Assembly (NCBI GenBank): GCA_043381765.1
Contig: JBHJMP010000844.1
Span: 1 to 36,178 of the forward strand
DNA from: Collodictyon triciliatum
Taxonomy: Eukaryota > CRuMs
Direction of reading: 5' to 3'
Length of the DNA: 36,178 nucleotides
Part shown: one piece after another, positions 22,260-33,666 of the stretch
How positions within the stretch are numbered: position 1 is the stretch's first letter
How the letters are laid out: each line of letters starts with the position of its first letter
Made by a program: the position numbers and the translations under genes
Notes under the pieces: generated by a model
Seen by the model: only the letters and a program-made list of their open reading frames with translations
Databases searched by the model: none
Told to the model about the DNA's origin: nothing

Positions 22260-25200
22260 CTTGAAAAGAAAAAAAAAGAGGAATACATACCGTCACACCT
22301 TTCTTGTACTGAATATGACATCTCACTTTGCTAATCTGATTGAATATCACGAGGCGCATGAAGTTGGACTAAAAATTAAGATATTCTAATACACATACCT
22401 CATTGTTAGAGGCATCTTCGGCTGAAGCTGTCTCCACAACTCCCAATAAATTTTGACTGGAACTGGATGCAAAGTATTCAGAACGGTCTCGCAGAATGTC
22501 CGAAGTTACCTACACCATTTTTTCCCCCAAAAAACGAAAGAGATTTAGAAATGTATTTTCTTCTTATTATGCCATATTAACAAATGTATCTATTAAGAAT
22601 ACAATTGATGTGTGAACCTCAAACAAGTGCATATGCGCTGGTAGTCCTTTCATCTCATGATACCCAAGGTCACGAATAATAGGGTTATTGACTAGTTCCA
22701 AGTCGTTGGATATAGCCTGAAAAGTGTTTGAATTAAATCCTTTTCTCCATTCCAAAAAAAAAAGACAAAGAAAATGACTTAACCGATTGAATGTAAACAT
22801 CAATGATTTCGTAACCCTAATTAATTTTACTAAAATATCTACATTATAAACATCTTCTCCGATGACAACTTGTCCTCCTTTAGGATGAGAGCCAATGCGC
22901 GCTGCAGTATTCACAACAGGTCCGTAGTAGTCCATGCGCCCAGTGATGGGGTCTTCACGGCAAAAAGGGTCTCCGATATGTATTCCCTTCATCATTATAA
23001 AGCATCGTTAGTTTTCTATAAAGTACCAACGTTTCATTCTCTATGTATCTTTTTTTTTTTTTTTGATATCGAATAAGTAGTTATAGTATACAAAAAAAAA
23101 TGTCCCACGATACCATTCGCACACGTATGCCTCGGAACAACATTCCTTTTGGAGTCCTTATAACTCCAGCTGAAGGGTGAGAAAATATTTTGTTTGGCCA
23201 ATCAACAAGCAAGAGCAATTCTTGAGCTTGAAGAGCAAAGTTCACAGCGTTGGTGACCTTCTCGAAGGCAATCATGAATGCATCTCCTTCCGTCTTCACC
23301 TCATATCCCTGGTTACGAAATTGGATTTATTTGAATGAATGGATAAAAAAATAGTTAAATACATTGCACATTGAGAGATATACTAGCGAAATAACCCATC
23401 AATCTAATTTTGACAGATGAGCACATAATCATGTATCTCCTTACCTTGTTTCTTTTGATAGCTTCTCGTATTATATCATTGTGGAGATTCAAGACCGTCA
23501 ACATGTCTTCAGGGTATTTATCCCAAAGGGAGGTAGAACTTTGAATGTCTGTGAAAATGAGAACCACAGTGCCTGTGGGTGCAACATCGTTCTGGACTCT
23601 GGACTTCCTCATAGAAGTGGAAAATGTAGTCGAAGACGCAGATTCTGGGCTCTTGCCTGCAATTTGCTTCAATACCTCACCAAAGTTTGGCCTGTCCATT
23701 GGATTCTGTGCCCAGCACCTCTCAGCAAGAAGGCGAAGAACAGGGATAAGCTCGTAAGTAGCCAGGAATTCAGGGCGCAACGAACCATCCGCCACACGCA
23801 AAGCCACAGACTCGGCAAGCTCACCCTAGGAGATGAAAAAAATCATTCGTTTTAAAAGAATTTGGTTCCATTTTTTTTATTAATACAAACATTTCAACTA
23901 CCAGCTAATCTCAAAGAAATAGTTGTTAAATGAAGAAATGATTGATTAAAATATACCGCATACGGCTCCTCTCTACTCAAGACTTCCCAAATGATGATAC
24001 CGAAGCTAAATATGTCGGATTTGTCGATGTATTCTCCTCCTTTGATAACCTCTGGGGCCATCCATAGGAGCGTCCCAGGTGGCGCAGCGTCCTTTTCACG
24101 GGTAGATTGCACGCCAGTAAGACCAAAGTCGCTGAATTTTTTTAATCAATATGAATAATACCGAAAATTACAAAATAATTTTCTTCTCTTTATAACAAAA
24201 AAAAAAAAACATCTCCGAATTCATCTTTTCAGATATCATATTAAACCTGATTTTACAGTTCCACTTATCGTCCAACTGCGATAAGATTCGAAATCGGTGC
24301 ATGATTAAGTGGTTTGTATGTTAGTGATTGATTGGAATGTCTACATACAATGAGCATAACATTGCAAAAGAAATCACCAGCAAGTTAGGACTTTTTAAAT
24401 CCTTGTGCAAGATTGGAGGGTTGGACATGTGCAGGTATTGAAGCCCTTTTTTTAAATATGTATTAATGATTATATGAAATGTTTGCAGAGCCACCCAGGC
24501 CACTATACTTTTATAAATCATTAATATTGAAGTACCTTTCGCAGCATCTGTGATGAAGGAAAACCTCATGTCCTCATCAATATCAATAGTAGTGTTGTGC
24601 AGAATCTGATAAAAAAATTCGAGTGAATGGTAACCCAAATTATAATATATTGTTACGAGGCAAATTAAAGTAGGATTGGAATCACCCAACATTTTACATA
24701 TTAACCCACATCATATAAACTTCCTCGGGTCATCAATTCGGATACGATACACAAGTTCTCCGGTTCTACACAAGCAGCCATGTACAAGACAATATTGGGA
24801 TGGCGAAGTTCCCTTATTATTTTTTTTTTTAAAAAAAACAAACAAGAATCACTTTGTCGCAAAATTGGACTAATATCACACGTATTTATGCATATGATAA
24901 AAGATCAGAAGACGAAGCAAGTATCAAATAGAAATATATCTAGATAGGAAGTCAGAAAAGATTACTCACACCATGATTCCAACTTCGGCCTCAAATTCTC
25001 GAATCGCTGCTTTTGTCAGCTTCTTTGAAATTAGTTTTTTCATAGCTACATCTGAGCCTCTCCACTTGCCTATGAATACCTACAAAAATTATAGATTACT
25101 ACCAATTTGTGTTTACTAAAAGACATATTAATGAACTAAAAAAAATTGTAATCAAAGATTATGCGATATATCTCACCTCTCCAAAGCTTCCTGTTCCAAG

Positions 25201-28200
25201 CAGTTTTCCAAGCTCAAGATCTTTGTAGTCGACATGCATGAATAGTTGCTTTTGTTTCGAATCTATAGCGTCCATCTTTTCTTTGTATTTCTTGTAGCCA
25301 AATAGCACTAAAAAGAGTACAACAGCTCCTGGTACACCAACAGCCAAGCCAATCACCAATGGAGAGCCTATTGAGTAGTACAAATGAATATACAATGAAA
25401 GAAAGAAGTAAAAATATACCCACATGTACGATACGAAAGAAAGAAAATATAAACATTCTCTTTAGTTCCATTATTACCCTTTTTCGATGATTTGGGGCAT
25501 GAAGTCTATTGATGTGATGCAGGGTTATTACATTATAATTATTTTTTTTTAAGGATTAACGTGGGTATATTAGTCACACAAGTATATGTAATTATGACTA
25601 GTGTAAAATATATTCTGAATAAGCTATTTAAAAAAATAAGCCTTACATCTGATGAAGAGCTAGTGCATTTCAGACACTCGTTCGATGTTGTATCCTCAAA
25701 ATAGTTTGTTGGGCAAGCACACAGACTATTTTCAAATTTTGAGCCAGTGGGACAGTCTAAAACAAACATTTAATAGTTGAAGCCATCAAAAAACAGCCAA
25801 AATATAAGCCATTAGAAGTTAAAAGATGAGAAAAAGAAAATGAAGCTGGCATATTTTTATGAGACGAAATATTGATGAATTACTTATGTGTTTGATATCT
25901 ATTCCGTCTCCTCTCAGACCATCGATTATCTTCCCTGGCGACTTCAAAACTATCAATGTGTTTCTCTTCAGATTTGAAACATCGTAATGACCCGGCTTTG
26001 TTATTTCTGTAATTAACTGATTCGGAGAACTATCTCGAAACTCATACACGAGTACACTGTATGATATGATGCGTATTAAAAAAAAAAGGCACATATCTTT
26101 ATATTCTAATTTGTATAACCTGAAAAGAGAATATAAATGATGACCTAAGATGTCATGGAATAGTTTCTATTTTTCTAAATATGAACATTTTAACAGTTTA
26201 CAAACCTATCTCCTTCACTTATGGACGCATTGATGGAAAAGAAATTGCCGGTCTTGAAAAGATACTGGCAATGAGTCCCCGCTGGGTATCGACCTGGCCC
26301 AGAGCCATCTTCGAAGTGATTCACTTCTCGCGCGCTCATGACCTCTTGATGCAGGGTCTCAGCACACATACTTGGAGATGAACAATAAATATTTTATATC
26401 ACATCTTGATTAACGGAAACTGAGACAATAATACTTATCAAATGGTCATACTAGAGCGATTTAGAAATAAAGATAACAGGCTGCTTACTCGGCTCCATAA
26501 CGAAAACAGAGTTCAACGAGTATGTTTCTGTGCTTCCACCGAAAGTGTACATTTTTTCCTCGGAAAAGACACCACCATGTTCTCCAACTTGAGCAGGATT
26601 TTCTTCCTTTGAAGTATACTTCAGCTCAACCCACTGCTTCACCCCTGTTTCAATACAGTTAAAAAAATGCAGCGTGAATAATAATAGAAAAAACAGAAAA
26701 GAAAACTAAATTTTGTAGACAATTGAATTACCTATTTGATACTGGAAGACGGCGCTTGTTCTCCTGGATGCCTGGTCAAATCCTCCATACACAATTAAAT
26801 CGTCTCTGAAGGTGCCTACAAAGGCCCCATAACGATAGACTTGGGTGGTGTCTTTGAATGATGTCATAACGCTCCATATGCGAGTAGCTGCAGTTTTTTA
26901 ATTATGTTTTTGTTATTTTTTTTTTAAAAAAAAAGTACTTTTGTTGTTAATATTTATTTATTAAATTGGGAAAAGGCTATGTGAAGGAAGAAAAAGTAAA
27001 AAGGGAATACGAAAAAAAGCAAAGAAGCAAAAAAGAAAGTTGATAGTTAGCGTACCAGCATCAAAGCACCACAGATCGCTCAAGACTCGATTTTTGAAGT
27101 CGCGTCCACCGTGAATGCAAAACCCAGAGGCGGTGGAAGCGGCTCCGTGGTCTCTTCGGGGATTCTACTCATAATAAAACCATCAAACACAGTCCAATAA
27201 TCTCACAAGTTTGTGTCTGACTTTTGAATGCCCAAGAATATCTTTTACAGGAGATGTGGAGAGCGCTTCGAAAGTATCCAGAGTCAAGGTCGACGGATTA
27301 AAGACGAATATAGCTCTGTAGTCCTCAATGACACCGGTTCTTACAGACAACTTGTGTATTTTTATGTTAAATGATGAATAAAGATCGAGTGAAAGCATTA
27401 ACCAAGATAAACTAAAGACGTTCGTATCATAGCTGTTATTACAATGCCGCCCCAAGCCCAGACAGAACCGTCATATGATATTGCAGAGAATCCTGTTCTT
27501 TCAAGAAAGTGCTGGTCTGTCGAAAGAATGTTCTCCAACCCAACCAATTCCCATCTGAGCGGGACTGTAATAATGGGACAAGGTCAATCAACATGACTGA
27601 TATGATGAGAACACAACAATCTTTTACTTTTTATTTTGTTATAATTACATACTGTCTCGTAGTACATCGATGATATCCTGAATTCTGATTCTCCACATAT
27701 TTCCTGCGTCACTTGCAAGACTTTGAGTACCTCCATATGCATAAACGTGCCCATCATAATACGTTATGCATCCATAAACACGGGGCGAAATAGAATCCGA
27801 TGTTGTGTACTTGACGATGAGCGCCCACTTGCTTGTGGCTATGTGAATAATAGCTCAGTATTATTGAAATCTGGGTGAAATACGATTAAAACATGATGCT
27901 TGTTCTCTTAATGTAATATGTGTTGGTGTTTGGCTACCCACTTATATTATAAAGCCACATGTCATTCGTGGCATATTCATCTCCAACAGAGACCACACCA
28001 CCAAAGACAGCAAATCCATCTTCCATCACTCTTTCAACCGCATGTCCGTATCTTTCGAGAGGTTTCTGAACACTTGTAGAGCTTAGCCAAGTATCTCGGT
28101 CTATTGTAAATTAAAGAGAAGAAAAAGAAGTGGTGTTATACTTGCTTTGTTTTGTTTTATTCTTAGGTATTGAAAATTGATTTCATAGGTCCTTAAACAT

Positions 28201-30673
28201 ACTCTTTACAATAACTTAATAAAATTGGTTCTTAAACATTCAAAACACGAAGCGATTAAAAAAAAATTCAATTGAATGACGAATAAATACCAGGGTCATG
28301 CGTCCACAAGTAATTTCCGGGTATATTTGACGAGTATCCTATACCACCAAAAAGCAAAATAAATCCATCTAAAGGAGCCATCGCAGCCATGAATACTTGT
28401 GGCGGTGCGCTCTCTGGCAAAGGGGGATTATTTCCATAGTTATTTCGGAGGCTGAACACTAGGATATCTATTTTTTGATACAAAAGTTTTTTTTATTCAA
28501 ATGTACAAAAAATAAAGAACCCATGCATCTGTATAACTCTGTTCATTCTTGAGCAAAACAAAAGGTTTTACCTTTATCAAATACTAATATGTCACGAAGG
28601 GATGTCTCTGTTTGAATTCCACCGTAAATGAAGATATATCCACCGGACTCAGAGTACGACATCATTTGGCGTGGCAGTTGGCAATCGATTATAGATTTTG
28701 CAGCGCATCCGAGACAATTATCTGGTGTAACATGCTGAGGTGATAAAAACTTCCTCGAAGCTGTTATGAACGGGAAAAAACAGCTTTTAGATTTGGTTAT
28801 CTAATGAAACTTTTATTGACTATATGCACATATATCTTGTATTGAATTCGAAAAAGTGAGTACCATTAAACGTCATTATTAAGTTTTTTTTTTTTTGCTT
28901 TAAGACTTACGTAAATGTCCTTTGTAGATAAAGTCAAGCTCTTGTGTTCCGTCATATCCCCGAATAAAACAAAATAGCACCCACTTGCCCAGCCGATGTG
29001 GTACGAAAGGGAAGGGGATAAATCAAAGTCTCTGCTTTCCCATGTATCAGAGTCTATATGTTGGTGGGGTCATGTTGGTTAGATGTCCATGCTCACCAAA
29101 ATAATGCCAAATTTTATGTTTTAAACGATTTCAAAGTACCGAGGTTGTACTCGAATACTGATGAAACGCCGTTTCCGACTGTCTATTGAATATCAACATC
29201 TGAGCTCTTTTTTCTTTTCGTGATTATAGATAATAGTTTTTTTTTATAAAAAAGGAGGTCATTTTGGTTCCTTACATTTTCCCCGCCATGAATATAAACG
29301 ATCGAATCTTTCCTTGCATATGCGAATCCAGACAAGTCGAACGGGGAGGCACTTTTCCTCACCCATGAGTTGCTTTCCAGGGAGATGACATACGTGCAAA
29401 GGTCAGTTTTTGACGGGCTCCTACCACCAATATAGTAAATCTCGTCATCATAGTAAATTGCGCATGCGCCTTTCCTGCTTGGAGGTGGGTTGCTTGTACT
29501 CAAAAGTTCGAATGAGAGAGATACTGTAAAAAGGAGTTGGAGATTAACAACCTATGTGTCGCTCTACCTCTTGAAATACGTATTGCCAGTCTTTCACATA
29601 TGTTTAACAAGTATGAATGCAAGGGAAATTTAAAAAATTGTTGCACACTTGGAGATTTCACATCGATGGCGACAATCAATGCTGTCTGCGTTTGGTCAAT
29701 TATAGGAGTACTGTACATACATATGATGTATACATCGCTTCTTGTGGATGCCGATGCTGAGTAGAGGCAGCTGGGAGCGATGGCGAAATGTTCTCCCAAT
29801 TTCCTGTGGGTCCATCTACAGCTATTTACAATCAATCAATTCATTTTGAAACTGCAATATTGTCAAATCATACAGAGTTAAGTACGCTTATGCATGCAAT
29901 AGTGCCACAATTCCAAAATATGACAACCCGATCCATTTATACGAAATATGAACAATGCCGATAAAACCGTCCACTAAAATGAAATAAACCTTATTGATGT
30001 CGTTCTAGTAAAACCCTTCCTCGCACGGAAAGCACTCTCCACTTGGCGTGATGTACTTGTTTATCTGGCAGACGCATAATAGGCCCCGAATACGAATGCA
30101 TTTGGACAGGCTATAAATAATTGAATGTTTTTGATAAATGAGCTTTCGTGTTGAATTTAAACCCATATGTACTTATTATACCCCTCAAAGAGACTTAGAA
30201 TCAGAATAACATACAGAAGAGTTGAGCGAGAATCCTCCCATCGAGACCAGCATCCTGATGTAATGTCATGAGAAGCGATGAACCAGGTGTCTTGACCCAC
30301 ACACCAGGACCCCAGAGATGAAATTTTCACCTTATTAACAATAAACAGCATGTTAATACAATAATGAATAAAGTCAGGATATGAATGAATTGGTGTTTAA
30401 ATTTTTTCAAATAAATAAATCGGCGCCGCTATCGACTTCATTCACATATATGATTTGGTCTCCACACTTATTCAGTGAATCAACTTCACGACAGAAAAAA
30501 TATCCGTATCCATCGCGGATATCTGATAATTACGAGCGTTCAACTCTTTTGTTTGCATACTAAATTTTTTACTATCGTATATTGTACTTTCTCGAAAAAA
30601 GCGCACATACCATCAAATTGCTTGTGTGTGATACCCTCCACAAATATTTTGCAAAAGACATACAAATGAACCA
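20805..30673 (-). CDS. Giant receptor: kelch/CUB-like ectodomain, TM, TKL kinase, class III cyclase, TKL kinase (5' incomplete)
   Basis: At least 39 exons, about 1,835 codons visible; the start is not resolved. The phase-consistent chain runs from 29568-29821 down to 20805-21062, with small exons 30015-30110, 30215-30330, 30446-30522 and 30611-30673 joining upstream in phase. Order from the N-terminus: kelch-type repeats (FGG, YGG and GGR strands, 26.5-29.8 kb), a Cys-rich module on each side of them, a CUB-like module (25.9-26.4 kb), one membrane helix ([10 protein letters not shown]...LVLFGYKK), kinase 1, cyclase, linker, kinase 2, TAG at 20805-20807. It probably senses an external ligand and answers with phosphorylation and cAMP. 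One join is doubtful: the exon at 28907/28911-29053 needs donor GTCTTA, 4 nt beyond a better GTAAGT. Introns are mostly 80-170 nt; two are 30 and 31 nt. Confidence 0.9.
22260..22290 (-). other. 31-nt intron
   Basis: It starts GTATGTATTC and ends TTTTCAAG on the minus strand, between exons 22291-22368 and 22075-22259. If retained it would shift the frame into a TGA just before the kinase 2 glycine loop, so removal is required for kinase 2. Confidence 0.8.
22369..22398 (-). other. 30-nt intron
   Basis: It starts GTATGTGTAT and ends ATTTTTAG on the minus strand, between exons 22399-22509 and 22291-22368. It is a multiple of three but contains an in-frame TAG at its 3' end, so retention truncates the receptor between the cyclase and kinase 2. 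Confidence 0.8.
22618..23700 (-). other. Class III nucleotide cyclase domain between the two kinases
   Basis: It starts right after kinase 1, inside exon 23445-23825, with [15 protein letters not shown] (first metal Asp). It continues with VKTEGDAFM (ATP-type Lys and second metal Asp), [30 protein letters not shown] (ATP-type Asp, then Asn and Arg) and [11 protein letters not shown]. It closes with [10 protein letters not shown] and MHLFEV. All catalytic residues are in one domain, so it should work as a symmetric homodimer. The FTDIQxSTxLWD form is, from general knowledge, the one seen in cyclases of amoeboid protist kinase-cyclase proteins. Confidence 0.92.
23445..25367 (-). other. Transmembrane helix and TKL kinase domain 1 of the receptor
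   Basis: Exon 25177-25367 carries the membrane helix, a basic stop-transfer stretch (YKKYKEK) and the glycine loop GTGSFGEV. The following exons give VAMKKL (ATP-anchoring Lys), the helix-C Glu in [15 protein letters not shown], and LHKDLKSPN (HRD reads HKD, codon at 24402-24404). Next come [18 protein letters not shown] and [16 protein letters not shown]. The catalytic Asp, Asn and DFG Asp are all present, so activity is expected. The KSPN after the catalytic Asp and the GTxxWMAPE activation segment place it in the TKL group. The 29-nt microexon 24247-24275 encodes the strand leading into DFG. Confidence 0.92.
25478..26370 (-). other. Juxtamembrane Cys-rich and CUB-like ectodomain modules
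   Basis: Exons 26206-26370, 25884-26056, 25647-25756 and 25478-25505. The first two give a module starting CAETLHQEV with [13 protein letters not shown], then EGDSVLVYEF across the splice, then [14 protein letters not shown]. This spacing (Cys, Gly-x-Tyr-Pro, Cys-x-Tyr, then a D-S-V-L-V-Y strand) resembles a CUB fold. The next exon is Cys-rich ([21 protein letters not shown]), close in layout to exon 30015-30110. The 28-nt exon encodes [10 protein letters not shown] just before the membrane helix. Confidence 0.65.
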
Positions 30674-31160
30674 CTGCCGTCGGTTATGCTTTGTACTCTA
30701 TCTCTACATTACTAGTCACTTCTTCACAGCAAGACATTTTGCCTGTAATATTGGAATGAAAACACTTATGAAAATCATTCCATTATTTTAATACAGAAGA
30801 CATAAAACGTTAACGAGGTAATTAAAGCCTATTTGAGGCCTTGAAAAGAAACCATTCATCGACTATCGATATTTCCATTCATAAGAGCTTATCCATGTCG
30901 TATCCAAATATCCAAAAATATATGAGTCATTTGATGTTTCATTACCCTAACCTCAAATCAATCCGATTATCGTAAGTGATTGTTCTGTGCGTTTTGAATG
31001 GAGTGGTGATTCGGGGCAGTCTCTCATCCCCATATTTCTGCATCTACATCCCGTACATACAAAAAAAGCTCATTCATTAAATTTTATGCTACAAATTTTA
31101 GGTCACTGTCAGATTGTTGACCGAATGGAAATAATTGATTCAAAATATTGTTGAAAATAC

Positions 31161-32403
31161 CATAGATGTAAATCCATATGTTTAGTGAAAACGTGTTTGT
31201 CAAGTCCTCGCCTCCGATGAGCAGGCCAGCTCCAACATCGATGAAATATGAGTACAAATAGCTTTCTATGTTCGAATATGAATTTGTGAGCTAATTACGT
31301 ACTTGAAAACTTATAATGGAACACTTGATATTTTAACATGTTCTCAAAATAATCAGATGTCAAAAAAAAAGAAACTTGATTTCTTTGAAGAGCAAATGTC
31401 CGTTATTGGGTTTTAATCAAAACACCCCTTGAATAATATTTTTTTTGTTAAAAAATTACAGGCGCTTGAATCCTTTTCTTTAATCCTGGGAATCCGCCAT
31501 TAACCTCAGCAGTATTCGTTTCCATGTCATAGTATATTAATGTCGTTTCGTTAACACAACCTGTGCATACAGATTCATAAATTCCTCACCAAAAATATAG
31601 TTTGGAGCAAATGGTGGATAGAGTCTGTTGTGTCATGAAACCAAAATGTGAGACACTCAGATTGATTTCAAGCTATTCTTATGTAATGAAATATTCCGTG
31701 TTTTCTTCTCTTTTTATGCCAAAATGAGTTTATAATATAATGATAACAATTAACGGATTCAAAAATATGTTTTTACAGAAAAGGCACCAGTAGGAGTGTA
31801 GTCTTTGAAGCTAGATGGGTCATATACTTACCGTTCAAACAGACGGGTCCGCATCCTTGAGCATACAATTTGGAGTCTGGTATTTGAGAAGAATGCCATT
31901 ATCACATGTATTTATTTAGAATTTTAATAATATGCCATTCTTATGCAAATCAATCTACAAACAATACCTGTAAAATACATTCAAACACTGAGCGAAATCC
32001 TCCATAGAATGCAAAACCAACTCTGATGGTTTCAAAATGGACAAGTCGAGTAGAATGTAGCAGAGCAGAATAAAGAAATATGCCTAACCTGTATGATTAT
32101 GTTACCTTTTAAGCAGATTGTTAAGACTAAGGTTTTAACAGTCGTTTTGATAAAAGTAAGCAGTAAATCAGATTTTTTGGCTAATATAACCCCAATATAT
32201 AATCTGGTGATGTATTGAACATGTTCATATCCAACAGTGTGTATTGAGCTCTGCTATTTTTATTTCATTAGATTATAAATCTCCAACATATATCCAATCT
32301 TCAGCCTGAATCATCGGCACGAGCAGCTCCACTGCGCAGCTGAAACATGCACTCACCGAGCTTTGATGCAAAAAAGAAAGAACAGAGCGTTGGGCAGGTT
32401 ACA
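31161..32403 (-). CDS. Upstream kelch-like exons, probably the 5' part of the receptor gene
   Basis: Candidate exons: 32357-32403 (TCPTLCSFFFASKL), 31832-31876 (YAQGCGPVCLNG), 31460-31560 (CVNETTLIYYDMETNTAEV) and 31161-31261 (GAGLLIGGEDLTNTF). The first three join in phase, giving one continuous Cys-containing segment that runs into a kelch-like strand. Two more kelch-like frames are at about 31968-32020 (GFAFYGGFRSVFECIL) and 30960-31045 (YGDERLPRITT). Their joins to each other and to exon 30611-30673 do not agree in phase, so borders or small exons are missing. Same strand and same style as the receptor ectodomain directly downstream. Confidence 0.5.
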
Positions 32404-33174
32404 CTGTATGGCTTGGGTTTGATTTCACAAGTGTATTCTGAAAATGTGTAATTTCAATCTGTGTTCATAATTTTACACGGCTACATATGAACTTACAAAA
32501 TCCCATGCTCTGGTTTATTATGAATTATGTACAGATATTTTACAGCTTATCATATATAATCGGAAAAGAAGTATCAATTAAGTGCCTCATTGACGTGTAT
32601 CCCAACCGCAAAGAGTGGTGCTCTTTGGTCCGTGAACGAATATTATTTCTTAAAAAAGTAACAAAAATTGACGATGAACGTGCAAGCAGGCTTATACACT
32701 CTAGGCAAGTAACTAGATAGTGAATGGTCCAATTTTCGTTTTACTCAGAAAAACGCACCTGAAGATAGAATTTTATTAATCATTAGTTGGGATGCCAATA
32801 AACACGAACAAATGAAAACGCCTCAATACTACCAAAAAAAAACAAACCAATAATCCAGCAGACACCCTAACCGGATGAATACAATCGCGTATACCAAATT
32901 TAAATCCCCAGAAGCCATTCATATCAAAATTATATAACCCAGCTGCAATCATTCTCACTACGCGTGTAAATTATTCTATAAAGCAAATATTTAGTATCAC
33001 TCAAGTGAGTTTTACACATTTGTACGACAACCAGCATCATTTTTCTTTAAAGCAGTTTAAAAAGGGGTCTTAAAATAAAAAATATCGCAGAAAACCAACT
33101 CAAATTCACAAAGCCAAAGCGTGTTAGATTAAACCATCCAGCACCTCAAAATATATGAGCATTCTGATAGATAC

Positions 33175-33288
33175 TTTATATATCAAGAGAACAGAGAAGA
33201 ACAAAGACAGCATCGCCAGGACATGTTTCCACATATCCATTCGGACTGTCAAATGAACCGGAGCTGCTGTGTGCATGGAAGAACCCAT
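33175..33288 (-). CDS. Candidate first exon with signal peptide
   Basis: A frame opening with ATG at 33286-33288 (TAG directly upstream) and closing at donor GTATCT encodes 38 residues. Its C-terminal half (MDMWKHVLAMLSLFFSVLLI, from 33240) looks like a signal peptide with a hydrophobic core. It could be the start of the receptor, which needs one. Against this, another frame over the same bases (SGSFDSPNGYVETCPG) also looks protein-like, and the join to the next exon is not established. Confidence 0.35.
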
Positions 33289-33666
33289 CTACTTGAAACA
33301 AAACAGAATTACAAGCAAAAGCCAGGCTGGTGAGGAGTGAGTGAATGTCGTCCATCAAAAACAGAGAATAACGATGACATAAAGGTCATTCATACATGTG
33401 CCAGTGATTCTGCCAAATAGTTAAGCCTAAAATTTACAATATGTTTGATGTCATTGATTGCATGATATAAGAAATAAAAAAATCGTCAAAAATATCAATC
33501 ATTCATTCATCCTTGTCTCCCTTTTTTATTCGAATGTTTGAAAAAAATTGGTCGTGGTCATTAATTATCTTATTCTCTGGAGAGTGTGTATGATTGCATT
33601 TTTGTACGATTAATTTTAATAACCAAAACTTGTGATACGAAAAAAAGAAAAAAAGTAAAGTCCTAC

